Shown here piece after piece: positions 17,016 through 25,633 of a DNA stretch of 64,000 bases; position 1 is the stretch's first letter, and every line of letters begins with the position of its first letter. The DNA lies in the NCBI RefSeq assembly GCF_004211145.1, contig NZ_SEBS01000007.1, forward strand, positions 1-64,000, read 5' to 3'. The DNA comes from Flavobacterium sp. (GTDB lineage Bacteria > Bacteroidota > Bacteroidia > Flavobacteriales > Flavobacteriaceae). The notes beneath the pieces are model-generated. The model made no database searches. It was not told where the DNA came from and was given only the letters and a program-made list of their open reading frames with translations. A program made the translations under genes and the position numbers.

Positions 17016-17957
17016 ATGACAATTACACAACTCACATACGTCCTAGCCGTGGCCGAACACAAGAATTTCACGCTTGCGGCCGAAAAATGCTTCGTAACAC
17101 AACCCACGCTGAGCATGCAGATCCAAAAGGTCGAGGACGAACTCGGCGTCTTGATTTTCGACCGAAGCAAGAAACCGATCCAACTCACCGACATCGGCCA
17201 GAAAATCGTCACCCAGGCCAAAAACATCGTAAACGAATCGACGCGCATCAAAGACATCGTCGACCAGCAGAAAGGTTTCATCGGAGGCGAATTCCGACTT
17301 GGAATCATCCCGACGATCATGCCGACCTTGCTCCCGATGTTCCTGAACAACTTCATCAAGAAATATCCGAAGATCAAACTCATCATCGAAGAACTCAACA
17401 CCGAGGAAATCATCACGCGTCTCAAAAACGGCCACCTCGATGCTGCAATAGCCGCGACGCCGCTCGAAGAAGAAAAGCTCAAAGAAATCGTATTGTATTA
17501 CGAACCGTTCGTCGCGTATATTCCCGAAAGCCACGCGGGAGCCGAAAAGACCGAACTCGAAGTCGCCGACCTAAATGTTGATGAGATCTTGCTTTTGCAG
17601 GACGGGCATTGTTTCCGAGACGGGATATTGAACTTGTGCAAACGGTCGGACATCAATGAAAGCAGCCATTTCCAGATCGCGAGCGGGAGTTTCGAAACGT
17701 TGATCAAACTAGCCGACGAAGGTTTGGGCACGACGCTTCTGCCCTATTTGCACACGCTCGATCTTAAGGAAAAAGACAAATCGAAACTGCATCACTTCAA
17801 GGATCCGAAGCCGTCGCGCGAAGTCAGTTTGATTTTCCCGAAAACCGAACTCAAAATCCACATCATCGAAGCCTTGCGCGCCACGATAGCCGGAGTTGTG
17901 AAAGGTGCGATCGTATTCCAGAACGTCGAGATAATCAGTCCATTGCCAAAAAAATAG
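17016..17957 (+). CDS. oxyR: OxyR-type LysR family hydrogen peroxide sensor
   Basis: A 313-residue LysR regulator. The N-terminal winged helix (residues 1-60) holds AVAEHKNFTLAAEKCFVTQP. The effector domain carries the cysteine pair C199 and C208 in GHCFRDGILNLC, with the same spacing and even the same numbering as the redox pair of E. coli OxyR. I place the start at the ATG at 17016; a TTG directly upstream is in frame but not needed. It is divergent from dps, which it probably controls. Confidence 0.94.
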   Translation: MTITQLTYVLAVAEHKNFTLAAEKCFVTQPTLSMQIQKVEDELGVLIFDRSKKPIQLTDIGQKIVTQAKNIVNESTRIKDIVDQQKGFIGGEFRLGIIPTIMPTLLPMFLNNFIKKYPKIKLIIEELNTEEIITRLKNGHLDAAIAATPLEEEKLKEIVLYYEPFVAYIPESHAGAEKTELEVADLNVDEILLLQDGHCFRDGILNLCKRSDINESSHFQIASGSFETLIKLADEGLGTTLLPYLHTLDLKEKDKSKLHHFKDPKPSREVSLIFPKTELKIHIIEALRATIAGVVKGAIVFQNVEIISPLPKK

Positions 17958-17960
17958 ACG

Positions 17961-18095
17961 ATGAGCCTCAACGGATTCATGTTGCTTACCGCATTGGCGA
18001 TAGGATTTCTATTCTCTGTATTTTACGGGCGTCGGGCCAAACGCGACGTCGAAAAATTCGAGCGGAAGAAAAACCAAAATAAAAAACAGGAATAA
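17961..18095 (+). CDS. Small single-pass membrane protein, 44 aa
   Basis: A 44-residue peptide starting three bases after the oxyR stop codon, so probably in the same operon. It has one hydrophobic helix (FMLLTALAIGFLFSVFYG) and a very basic C-terminal tail (RRAKRDVEKFERKKN). The frame ends right before a terminator. No family recognised. Confidence 0.6.
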   Translation: MSLNGFMLLTALAIGFLFSVFYGRRAKRDVEKFERKKNQNKKQE

Positions 18096-18122
18096 AAAAA
18101 GAAGCCTACGCGGCTTCTTTTT
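18096..18122. terminator. Bidirectional terminator
   Basis: AAAGAAGCC (18098-18106) pairs with GGCTTCTTT (18112-18120) across TACGC. It serves the oxyR unit and overlaps the end of the convergent 68-aa gene. Confidence 0.85.
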
Positions 18123-18312
18123 GAAGGATTGCCAGACACGGCTTGAGTTCGGGTTTCGAATTCGTGAAGTAGTCCAGCCATTTCGTCAGCATCTCGAGTT
18201 CGTAAGGCAACAGCACTTTGACTGCTTTCCTCAGTTCCTTTACGAACAACAAAGGGTCAAAACTTACCCTTTCAAGAACAGATTTGGTGTAATCATAGAT
18301 CATTCGCGGCAT
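18106..18312 (-). CDS. Small conserved protein, 68 aa, paralog of the next gene
   Basis: A helical protein without signal or membrane segment. It shares with the 65-aa gene at 18520-18717 the pattern YTKxxLERVSFDPxLFxKEL, then LLPYE and a C-terminal KPELxxCL. The two lie in tandem on the same strand, 207 bp apart, and each has its own terminator. I know of no function. M4 is an alternative start. Confidence 0.75.
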   Translation of the reverse strand: MPRMIYDYTKSVLERVSFDPLLFVKELRKAVKVLLPYELEMLTKWLDYFTNSKPELKPCLAILQKEAA

Positions 18313-18488
18313 ATCTTAAGATTTAGGGTTTCTTAATATCAGAACGTTGGGGTAAAACTAAAAAACTCAAACGATGTAGCCAAACGAAATCTCTATAAAA
18401 ACACGATAAAGTGTATTTTTTATCGATAAAATGCACTTTTTAAGATTAACTGAAGTCTAAATCCTACAAATATTATGTAATTAGTCAC

Positions 18489-18515
18489 AAAAAAAGGAGC
18501 CGTTTAAGCTCCTTC
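18489..18515 (-). terminator. Terminator of the 65-aa gene
   Basis: AAGGAGC (18494-18500) with GCTCCTT (18508-18514), followed on the minus strand by a T-run. Confidence 0.8.
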
Positions 18516-18519
18516 AGTT

Positions 18520-18717
18520 TTATTTGTTTACATAAATCAGGCATTGCCTTAGTTCGGGTTTACCGAGAGTGAAATTCAACAGCCATTCTTTTAATTGCTC
18601 TACCTCGTAAGGCAGCAACATCCTAAATGCTTTTTCCAGTTCTTTGCGGAACAGTGAAGGATCAAAACTGACTCTCTCAAGAATCTCCTTGGTGTAAGCA
18701 AACATGGTTCTCTTCAT
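18520..18717 (-). CDS. Small conserved protein, 65 aa, paralog of the previous gene
   Basis: Second member of the tandem pair. It shares ERVSFDPSLF, a KELEKA helix, LLPYEVEQL and the end motif GKPELRQCL with the 68-aa gene. Conservation of those blocks across both copies shows that the frame is real despite its size. It may bind a partner through the two amphipathic helices; this is a guess. Confidence 0.75.
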   Translation of the reverse strand: MKRTMFAYTKEILERVSFDPSLFRKELEKAFRMLLPYEVEQLKEWLLNFTLGKPELRQCLIYVNK

Positions 18718-18891
18718 ACTGTGTTTGAACGTTAATGATTGGAAATGTGGTTTGATTGGTTCTTTCCAAATGTAAAGAAAAAATCAATTGACAGTTATCG
18801 CAACGTTTGTTAATTAACAGTGGGATTTTCAACAATGCGCGGAAACACTTGAAAAGAATTTACCGAAACGACAGAAAATGTGAAAATTTTC

Positions 18892-19201
18892 TTAATTTTT
18901 ATTTGCGCGGAACATCTCGCGTTTTCCGGGCGGACCCGCTAATTTCTCGACCGACCCCGACATAATCGATTTCCTGATCGTGTTTTTCGGACTCCAGAAA
19001 CGTGATGAATGCATTGAGCCCGGTTCCGAAGCCGATTTCCAAAATAGAAACAGGCTTTCCCTCAAAAAGAGAAAGCCCGTTCTTTATGAATACGTGGTAC
19101 GCTTCCTGGATCGCGCCATGCTTCGAGTGATAGGATTCGCCCCATTCGGGTAAATGGATCGTCGTCGAACCGTCGAGCGTGCGGATGATCTCGCGTTTCA
19201 C
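18892..19201 (-). pseudogene. mnmD: mnmD (tRNA 5-methylaminomethyl-2-thiouridine methyltransferase) with internal deletion
   Basis: The first ~80 codons from GTG (19201) match the N-terminus of MnmD: VKREIIRTLDG, LPEWGESYHSKHGAIQEAYH, then the SAM-binding LEIGFGTGLNAF. After IDYVGV the frame goes wrong and stops at 18899. In another frame the DNA then encodes VEKLAGPPGKREMFRANK, which is the extreme C-terminus of the same family. About 100 central codons, including the rest of the methyltransferase fold, are missing. The junction lies in GTCGGGGTCGGTC, where a short direct repeat could have driven the deletion. The start overlaps the stop of the upstream gene by one base. A sequencing or assembly error cannot explain the loss of the middle. 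Confidence 0.8.
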
Positions 19202-19662
19202 TATTTGATGTATAACTTCTTGATGCGTGCGATCGGCCCGGCGCATTTCACCTCGTGGCACAAAATGCAGGCGTCGACGCCATCGTTGAAATGCTTTTGC
19301 GCGTTTTTCGGGTCGCTGTAGATCAGTTCTTGGGCCTTGATATAGTTTTGGGCCTGCTCCTTGAAAAATGCGTCGTTTTCCTCGGGATCGGTCATCACGG
19401 CGCTGTGGATTTTAAGGAAATGATTCGGGAACTTACCTATCGTATCGCCGCTTTTGATGCGTTCCTTGAGCCGGTTATTGTCGACATACATCTGCTCCAT
19501 GAGCATCGCCATCTCTGACATTTCGTACATCTCGAACTTTTTGCCCGACGCCGACGAGTCGACCGCCGTGGAATCTACCGATGCGTTCCCGTCTATCGTT
19601 TTCTCCTTGTTACAGGCAGTTAACAGCATCGCGCATGCAAACGCAAAAAAAAGATTCTTCAT
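19201..19662 (-). CDS. Monohaem c-type cytochrome-like lipoprotein
   Basis: A 153-residue exported lipoprotein (lipobox LLTAC, Cys17). Near the C-terminus it has a haem-binding site C132-I-L-C135-H136, followed by another cysteine in EVKCAGPIARIKK. The remaining sequence is helical. It overlaps the start of the mnmD remnant by one base and its own ATG overlaps the stop of the DUF4920 gene (TAATG), so the three were translationally coupled. Role inferred as electron transfer at the envelope; no partner identified. Confidence 0.8.
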   Translation of the reverse strand: MKNLFFAFACAMLLTACNKEKTIDGNASVDSTAVDSSASGKKFEMYEMSEMAMLMEQMYVDNNRLKERIKSGDTIGKFPNHFLKIHSAVMTDPEENDAFFKEQAQNYIKAQELIYSDPKNAQKHFNDGVDACILCHEVKCAGPIARIKKLYIK

Positions 19663-20282
19663 TATTGTTGCAATAAAACGCCGTCAGCAGTAAAAGCATA
19701 CGTGACCTGAGGTTCTTTGATCTTGTCGATTTCGGCCTGAGATTTCCCTCCGTCTTTCGCGTAGTGTTTCAATTCGGCGACCGTGACCACGTCGATGAAC
19801 GCTTTTCCGCTCACGATTCCCTGTGAATTATCGGCATTCAAAGGCACGAAAAATTCGTAATCCTTGAAACGCACGAACGCTTCTTTTTTCTCGGGCAACG
19901 TCATTTTCATCCAGCAACCTTTTTTCTTGCAAACGGACGTAACTGTCGATTTGAATTTCACTTGGATCGTATCCCCTGTTTTTAACGATTCGTATTTTTT
20001 AAGCATCTGCACGTTCGTAAGCGCTTTGTCGGCGGTGATTTTTTTCCCGAAAGATGCATATTTCGGCTCCTGAGATTCCGTGCTCAACACCTCGAAACGC
20101 GATTCCACGTTCGAGTAGTTGTCAGCGAGTAATTTGTCGTTGTGATTGCTTACAAGCGCGACAGTATCGACTTTCGTCGTGTCGGTTTGGGTTTCCGTTG
20201 GCTGGTCAGGCGCCGGTTTGCTTTCTTGTTTGCAGGCCGCGAACGCTACCAGAACCGCTGAAAGAAATAGTACTTTTTTCAT
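19662..20282 (-). CDS. DUF4920 domain-containing lipoprotein
   Basis: A 206-residue exported lipoprotein (VAFAAC, Cys16). From about residue 75 it carries the DUF4920 domain with the KKKGCWMKM motif, a beta-barrel OB-like fold found in Bacteroidota. It leads the operon with the cytochrome-like lipoprotein and the mnmD remnant. In related flavobacteria DUF4920, mnmD and ilvE commonly lie together, which agrees with this arrangement. Function unknown. Confidence 0.85.
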   Translation of the reverse strand: MKKVLFLSAVLVAFAACKQESKPAPDQPTETQTDTTKVDTVALVSNHNDKLLADNYSNVESRFEVLSTESQEPKYASFGKKITADKALTNVQMLKKYESLKTGDTIQVKFKSTVTSVCKKKGCWMKMTLPEKKEAFVRFKDYEFFVPLNADNSQGIVSGKAFIDVVTVAELKHYAKDGGKSQAEIDKIKEPQVTYAFTADGVLLQQ

Positions 20283-20554
20283 GATATGATTGTTATTGTT
20301 TTTTCTTGTGTGGCAAAAATAAGCAGATTTTTCAACAAGGCGCTACAATTTAGGTAGTTAAAATTCCCGGGCGCGATTCGCGGCCCATGCTTGTTTATAA
20401 ACGCTGATAAATATTTTTGTGTCGGCTTTCGTACGTTGTGAATTTTAGTAATTTAGCGACGGTGACAATAATGTCGGCACAACTTCGGACGTGAGTTTAC
20501 AACTTGTTAATTATCAAGCATCTAAAACTTTAAATCCGCCTAAAACAAAGCGAA

Positions 20555-21622
20555 ATGAGTTTGAATACCACTCACGAAATCGATGTAGTTAAGGCTTCCG
20601 CTTCTAAAATCAGTTCGGTAGATTTTGAAAACCTCGTTTTCGGGAACATTTTTTCGGACCACATGCTGATTTGCGATTTCCGCAACGGCGCCTGGGAAAA
20701 GCCAACCATCAAGCCTTATGAGCCGTTTATGATCGATCCGTCGGCGAAAGTATTCCACTACGGCCAGGCGATTTTCGAAGGAATGAAATCCTATAAACAC
20801 GAGGACGACAGCGTTTGGTTGTTCAGGCCCGATGAGAATTACGACCGTTTCAACAAATCGGCCATGCGTTTGGCGATGCCTGAAGTTCCTGAAAACATCT
20901 TCATCGACGGGCTGAAGCAACTCATTGACCTCGAGCGCGACTGGGTAAAAAAAGGAAAAGGAAACACGTTATACATAAGGCCGTTCATGATTGCGATCGG
21001 TTCCGGAGTCGTCGCCGCGCCTTCGACACAGTACCGTTTCATGGTGATCCTGTCACCTGCAAAATCGTATTATTCGGGCGAAGTAAAGGTGATCATCGCA
21101 CAACATTTCAGCCGTGCCGCAAATGGTGGAATCGGTGCCGCGAAAGCCGCCGGTAACTATTCGGCCCAATTTTATCCGACGAAACTCGCGAACGAAAAAG
21201 GTTTCCAGCAAATCATCTGGACCGACGACGCAACCCATACCAAACTGGAAGAAGCAGGTACGATGAACGTGTTCTTCCGCATCAACGATACATTGTTTAC
21301 AGCCCCGACGAGCGAAAGGATCCTCGACGGTGTAACGCGCAAAAGCCTCATCGACATTGCCAAACGCGAAGGATTGGACGTTGAAGTGCGTTCGGTGTTG
21401 GTCGATGAATTGGTAAACGCGGCCAAAGACGGCAGCCTCAAGGAAATTTTCGGAGCCGGAACCGCAGCCGTCGTAAACCCGATCGTAGGCTTCAGTTATG
21501 ACGACGTCTATTACGAATTACCGAAACTCGACAAATCCTACGCCTCTTTATTGAAGGAAAAATTGACTGATATCCAATACGGTTTGGCCGACGATACGTT
21601 TGGCTGGATGGTTCGCGTTTAG
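20555..21622 (+). CDS. ilvE: Branched-chain-amino-acid aminotransferase
   Basis: A 355-residue fold-type IV PLP enzyme that transfers amino groups between glutamate and the keto acids of leucine, isoleucine and valine. The PLP lysine lies in GAAKAAGNYS and the signature LEEAGTMNVFF follows. Length and motifs match the class II (eukaryotic-like) BCAT subfamily. It is divergent from the DUF4920 operon and ends with a good terminator. Confidence 0.95.
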   Translation: MSLNTTHEIDVVKASASKISSVDFENLVFGNIFSDHMLICDFRNGAWEKPTIKPYEPFMIDPSAKVFHYGQAIFEGMKSYKHEDDSVWLFRPDENYDRFNKSAMRLAMPEVPENIFIDGLKQLIDLERDWVKKGKGNTLYIRPFMIAIGSGVVAAPSTQYRFMVILSPAKSYYSGEVKVIIAQHFSRAANGGIGAAKAAGNYSAQFYPTKLANEKGFQQIIWTDDATHTKLEEAGTMNVFFRINDTLFTAPTSERILDGVTRKSLIDIAKREGLDVEVRSVLVDELVNAAKDGSLKEIFGAGTAAVVNPIVGFSYDDVYYELPKLDKSYASLLKEKLTDIQYGLADDTFGWMVRV

Positions 21623-21631
21623 TTGAATTGG

Positions 21632-21670
21632 TTAATTAGTTAATTAGTTAATTAGTTAATTGGTTAACAG
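21632..21670 (+). repeat. Short tandem repeat TTAATTAG
   Basis: Four to five copies of an 8-bp TTAGTTAA-type word directly after ilvE. Further on, 21726-21775 holds a separate array of seven copies of TCTTTCAA (9-10 bp period) before the DUF2130 stop. Confidence 0.8.
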
Positions 21671-21685
21671 TAAGAATAAATAAAT

Positions 21686-21719
21686 AAAAGTCCCGGTTCT
21701 CAATCGGGACTTTTATTTT
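21686..21719 (+). terminator. Terminator of ilvE
   Basis: AAAAGTCCCG (21686-21695) with CGGGACTTTT (21705-21714), followed by a T-rich run. Confidence 0.85.
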
Positions 21720-21760
21720 GCCAATTTTTCAATCTTTCAATCTTTCAATCTTTCAATCTT

Positions 21761-23104
21761 TCAATCTTTCAATCTACCTAAACCATCAAATTTCTCCTTC
21801 ATCGTCGGATTACCATGCGTGAGTTTTTTGATCGTCAGGTCTTCGGCTTTTTGATTCGCAAGACGCAATTGGTTCTCACTCGTCGTAAGTTCTTCCTTAA
21901 CTTTCTGCATGCGCGCGATCGATTTGTCGATTTCCTCGATCGCCTTCTGGAAATGACTCGATGCCGACAGGTAATTTTTCGCGAATCCTTCCTTGAACTT
22001 CGTGATTTTTTCCTCGAAATTCGTGATGTCGATGTTCTGGTTTTTCATCAGGTTGAGTTCGGCCTTGTATTGCATCGAATTCATCGCGGCATTGCGTAAC
22101 AGCGTGATGATCGGTATAAAAAATTGCGGCCGCACGACATACATTTTTGGGAATTTGTGCGACATGTCGATGATTCCGGTATTGTACAATTCGCTCTCCG
22201 ATTCCAGCAAAGACACGAGAACGGCGTATTCGCATTTCTTTTCGTTGCGGTCGCGGTCGAGTTCCTTTAGAAAATCCTCGTTGCGTTTTTTCATCGCGGT
22301 TTCATCTCCTTCGTTCTTCATTTCGAACATGATCGAGATGATTTCGTTTCCGGATCCGTCAGTTTCCTTGTAGATGAAATCGCCTTTGCTGCCCATTCTG
22401 GCATCGTTGTCTTTCTCGAAGTAAGCGTTTTGGAATCCCGTCGACCGCAGTTTGTTGAATTCGGATTCGCAATGCTGCTCGAGCGTCTCCCCGATCATTT
22501 TCGTCGAGAGTTTCATCTTCATTTCCTTGCGAAGTGAAATCTCCTCATCCTTGAATTTTATGATGTCGTCCTTCGTCCTGAGTTCGGCGGTAAATTTTTC
22601 GGTCAGCGACTTCTCGAGAAGCTGTGCCTGTGTTTCTTTGAGCTTGAGCGTATTTTCGAGGCTATCGCGCTCCTTTTCGATGCTTTTTATCGCTTCAGTG
22701 ACCGATAATTTCTTTTCGATTTCAGCGTGTTCGATCTTCGCCTTCATTTCCGAAATTTCCTGCTCTTTGCGCGCGAGCAGTGAGGCGTTTTCCCTTTCGG
22801 TTCTCGCTTTTAGTTCGGCGATCTCGATTTCCTTGTCGGCAACTTTTCGCGCGACTTCGCTTTCGTTTCTCGCCTTCAATTCGACGATTTCATTTTCTTT
22901 TCGGGCGAGATTTTCCTGAAACGCGTTCTTGAGTGTCGCTTCGGCCAGTTTCAACGCACTTTCTTTTTCATTTTCGGCCAACTGCAATCGATTCGAAAGT
23001 TCTTCTTCGAATTGGTGGTCACGGACTTGTTTTAAGATATCGGCGAATCCCGCCTCGTCGACTTTAAAAGCCTTGTTGCAATGCGGGCAAATAATTTCGT
23101 TCAT
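21761..23104 (-). CDS. DUF2130 domain-containing coiled-coil protein
   Basis: A 447-residue soluble protein. The N-terminus has CPHC (6-9), one half of a possible zinc knuckle. Residues ~30-210 are a long coiled coil rich in Glu, Lys and Arg with repeated ARxENExA patterns. The C-terminal half is DUF2130 (GSKGDFIYKETDG, then EMKNEGDETAMKK), which shows the D...E...K spacing of PD-(D/E)xK-like nuclease folds. The role in the cell is not known. Alone on its strand. Confidence 0.88.
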   Translation of the reverse strand: MNEIICPHCNKAFKVDEAGFADILKQVRDHQFEEELSNRLQLAENEKESALKLAEATLKNAFQENLARKENEIVELKARNESEVARKVADKEIEIAELKARTERENASLLARKEQEISEMKAKIEHAEIEKKLSVTEAIKSIEKERDSLENTLKLKETQAQLLEKSLTEKFTAELRTKDDIIKFKDEEISLRKEMKMKLSTKMIGETLEQHCESEFNKLRSTGFQNAYFEKDNDARMGSKGDFIYKETDGSGNEIISIMFEMKNEGDETAMKKRNEDFLKELDRDRNEKKCEYAVLVSLLESESELYNTGIIDMSHKFPKMYVVRPQFFIPIITLLRNAAMNSMQYKAELNLMKNQNIDITNFEEKITKFKEGFAKNYLSASSHFQKAIEEIDKSIARMQKVKEELTTSENQLRLANQKAEDLTIKKLTHGNPTMKEKFDGLGRLKD

Positions 23105-23164
23105 GATTTGTTCGGTTTTGAGAAAGTTTCAGACAGCGGTTTATTTTCATCCCTTTTAGTCCGA

Positions 23165-23560
23165 TCAAACCATTTCCGCTCCCAGAATTTTCGAAAAATC
23201 GGGCTTGAAATAATTCGGGCCTTTCATGACTTTTCCGTCCTCGCGGTAGATCGGTTTTCCGTCGGCGCCGAGTTTACTCATGTTGCTGCGCTGGATCTCG
23301 TCGAAAACTTCCTCGATCTTGTGCTGTAAGCCGTGTTCGATGATCGTTCCGCACAGGATGTAAAGCATGTCGCCCAACGCATCGGCAATCTCCACGACAT
23401 CGTCGTTTTGCACGGCTTCGAGATATTCCTCGTTTTCTTCCTTCATGAGGTTGAAGCGCAACATGTTTTTGTTCTCACCGAGATCGCCTCGTTGGCTTTC
23501 ACTGAAACCGATTCCGAAAGCGGTGTGGAATTCCTTGACCGCGTTGAGTTGTTTTTGCAT
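23165..23560 (-). CDS. MazG-like nucleoside triphosphate pyrophosphohydrolase
   Basis: A 131-residue all-alpha NTP pyrophosphatase, likely a house-cleaning enzyme that hydrolyses non-canonical dNTPs. The metal-binding pattern is EENEEYLEA followed by EIADALGDMLYI. The C-terminal tail with DGKPIYREDGKVMKGPNYF occurs in the family branch related to phage and bacterial HisE-like proteins. The DUF2130 gene follows in the same direction after 60 bp. Confidence 0.9.
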   Translation of the reverse strand: MQKQLNAVKEFHTAFGIGFSESQRGDLGENKNMLRFNLMKEENEEYLEAVQNDDVVEIADALGDMLYILCGTIIEHGLQHKIEEVFDEIQRSNMSKLGADGKPIYREDGKVMKGPNYFKPDFSKILGAEMV

Positions 23561-23612
23561 GACTTGTGATTTTTTGATATTGCAAAATACCCAACATACA
23601 AGCTTGTTTGCC

Positions 23613-23620
23613 TACCTTTG
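23613..23620 (+). promoter_or_regulatory. Candidate -7 box
   Basis: TACCTTTG, 17 bp before the ATG of the 62-aa membrane protein, matches TAnnTTTG. No -33 TTG at the usual distance. Confidence 0.35.
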
Positions 23621-23637
23621 CACGAAATTTATACACA

Positions 23638-23826
23638 ATGTTTTCACAAGGACAATGGATTTTCGCGGGGCTTTTTTTGGTCGCATTCATCATCGCCGCC
23701 ATTTTCGTGTACCGACGCGATTCGGGCCTGCACAAGCAAGTCTACAAAGGAAGTTACCGCGTGCTGATCGCATTTTTGTTGTTCGTCGCGGCCTTGTTCA
23801 TCATAAAAATATACCTTAAGCATTAA
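23638..23826 (+). CDS. Small two-helix membrane protein, 62 aa
   Basis: Starts MFSQGQWIFAGLFLVAFIIA; two membrane helices (about 6-24 and 41-60) joined by a basic loop (YRRDSGLHKQVYKGSY). I choose the ATG at 23638 because a longer frame would overlap the promoter-like box. Such short proteins are conserved in Flavobacteriaceae without known function. Confidence 0.7.
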   Translation: MFSQGQWIFAGLFLVAFIIAAIFVYRRDSGLHKQVYKGSYRVLIAFLLFVAALFIIKIYLKH

Positions 23827-23895
23827 TCGTTTATAGTCACCGGATTCTTACCTTGATTTCATAACTTTACGTAAACTAAAACGATTGCCCCATCC

Positions 23896-25008
23896 ATGAG
23901 GATCCTCAAATATATTTTCCTGCTCATCATCCTGGCGTTTGTTGCCGTGGTCGTGTTCGTCGCGACGCAGAAAGGCAATTATTCGGTTGAGAGAAGCCGC
24001 GTCATAAAATCGCCGCGTTCCGTAGTGTTCAATTACGTGAACGACTACAGGAATTGGGAAAACTTCAGCGCCTGGGCGGGTGACAGCGCTTCATCGAAAT
24101 TCGAATATCCCGCGATCACCTCAGGCAAAGGCGGTGCTTTTTCATGGAAATCGCCCGACGGGGAAGGAAACATCAAAACCGTTTACGTAAAGGAAAACGA
24201 CAGCATCCTGCAAAAAATGGAGTTCAACGGCTCGCCTTCCGATGTTTCGTGGAAATTCAAGGATACGGTCGGCGGCACGAAAGTCACGTGGCGCAGCAAA
24301 GGTCGCATGAGCTTTTTGTACAAGATCCAGTCGGTTACGAAAGGCGGCATCGCGAAGATGATCGGAAGCTTGTACGAACAAAGTCTCGTGAATCTCGACC
24401 GGACGCTTGACTACGAAATTAACACGTATAGCGTCGCCGAAAACGGAATCGTCATAAAGACCGGCGCGAAATACTTGAGCCAGACGATCAACAGCACGAT
24501 TCCGAACGCTCCGTCGAACATGCGCATCATGTTGTCGAAACTCGTGCACTTCGTAAAGAAAAACAATATCGCGACGGCCGGAAAACCGTTCGTTATTTAT
24601 AAAACATACGATACGACGAATGGGATCACGAAATTCTCCGTTTGCATCCCTATAAAAAACGAAATCAGGACAACACCTGAAAGCGACATACTTTACGGAA
24701 GTTTCGAAGCGAAGAAATCGGTAAAGATCACGCTCAACGGCGATTATTCGCATCGAGCCGAAGCCTGGAAAAAAGCCACCGATTATTTGACCGCGAACAA
24801 ACTCGAACGCGATCCTAACATTAAAGTCATCGAGGTGTTTACCAAGGGAATCGAGGAAATCAAGAAGCCTTCAAAATGGGTGACGCACGTTTACGTTCCG
24901 TTGCGATCGGCTGCTGCGGTAGTCCCGAAACCCGCTCCGATCCGACGACCTGTCGCTCCGACGCCAAAGCCGCAAACCCAAAACGTCGACGAATTTTCGA
25001 TTCAATGA
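23896..25008 (+). CDS. SRPBCC domain fused to a GyrI-like effector-binding domain, membrane-anchored
   Basis: A 370-residue protein with an N-terminal membrane helix (3-25), an SRPBCC/polyketide-cyclase-like domain (about 30-175; RSRVIKSPRSVVFNYVNDYR) and an AraC effector-binding/GyrI-like domain (about 185-330). The last ~30 residues are Pro-rich. Both domains are hydrophobic-ligand binders. There is no DNA-binding part, so it is not a regulator by itself; a sensor or scavenger is more likely. It stands before the sigma-factor operon. Confidence 0.85.
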   Translation: MRILKYIFLLIILAFVAVVVFVATQKGNYSVERSRVIKSPRSVVFNYVNDYRNWENFSAWAGDSASSKFEYPAITSGKGGAFSWKSPDGEGNIKTVYVKENDSILQKMEFNGSPSDVSWKFKDTVGGTKVTWRSKGRMSFLYKIQSVTKGGIAKMIGSLYEQSLVNLDRTLDYEINTYSVAENGIVIKTGAKYLSQTINSTIPNAPSNMRIMLSKLVHFVKKNNIATAGKPFVIYKTYDTTNGITKFSVCIPIKNEIRTTPESDILYGSFEAKKSVKITLNGDYSHRAEAWKKATDYLTANKLERDPNIKVIEVFTKGIEEIKKPSKWVTHVYVPLRSAAAVVPKPAPIRRPVAPTPKPQTQNVDEFSIQ

Positions 25009-25063
25009 TCGTTTCGCGTTAAACCTTTTCGCCTCGGTCGATTCTTAGCCGCAAATTGTCAAT

Positions 25064-25603
25064 TTGGAAGAACAGAAGTTCATAGCAAGATTGCTCGATA
25101 GAAAGACGCAAAACGAGGCGTTCCGGGAACTCATGTCGCGTTACAAACGGCCTTTGTACAATCATGTCCGAAGCATCGTCATCGATCACGACGACGCGAA
25201 TGACGTACTCCAAAACACCTTCATCAAAGTTTTTCAATATCTCGATAAGTTCAAAGGAGAAAGCAAACTATTCACTTGGATCTATCGGATCGCGACGAAC
25301 GAAGCGATCACATTTTTGAAACAGCGCGCGCGCAAAAGCGGCATTTCAAACGAAGCGTTGCAAAGCAAGATGGTCGACAATTTACAGGCCGACGTCAATT
25401 ACGACGGAGATGAAATCGCACTGAAGCTGCAAAAGGCCGTGGCGATCTTGCCCGAAAAACAACAACTCGTGTTCAAGATGAAATATTTCCAGGAACTTAA
25501 ATACGAGGAAATTTCCGAAATACTCGGCACGTCGGTCGGGGCTTTAAAGGCTTCGTATCACCATGCCGTCAAAAAAATAGAAGAATCAATAAAGCACGAT
25601 TAA
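25064..25603 (+). CDS. ECF-type RNA polymerase sigma factor
   Basis: A ~180-residue sigma-70 family factor. Region 2 covers residues ~15-85 (DDANDVLQNTFIKVFQYLDK, TWIYRIATNEAITFLKQ) and region 4 residues ~125-175 (LPEKQQLVFKMKYFQELKYE). There is no ATG in a sensible place: an in-frame stop lies at 25046, so the start is TTG (25064) or an even rarer codon just upstream. The gene is followed by a small membrane protein and a Spy-like protein, a common arrangement in Bacteroidota where the membrane protein may restrain the sigma factor. Confidence 0.9.
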   Translation: MEEQKFIARLLDRKTQNEAFRELMSRYKRPLYNHVRSIVIDHDDANDVLQNTFIKVFQYLDKFKGESKLFTWIYRIATNEAITFLKQRARKSGISNEALQSKMVDNLQADVNYDGDEIALKLQKAVAILPEKQQLVFKMKYFQELKYEEISEILGTSVGALKASYHHAVKKIEESIKHD

Positions 25604-25633
25604 ACCCTCGCGCATTAAAAACATCTTAGAGCC

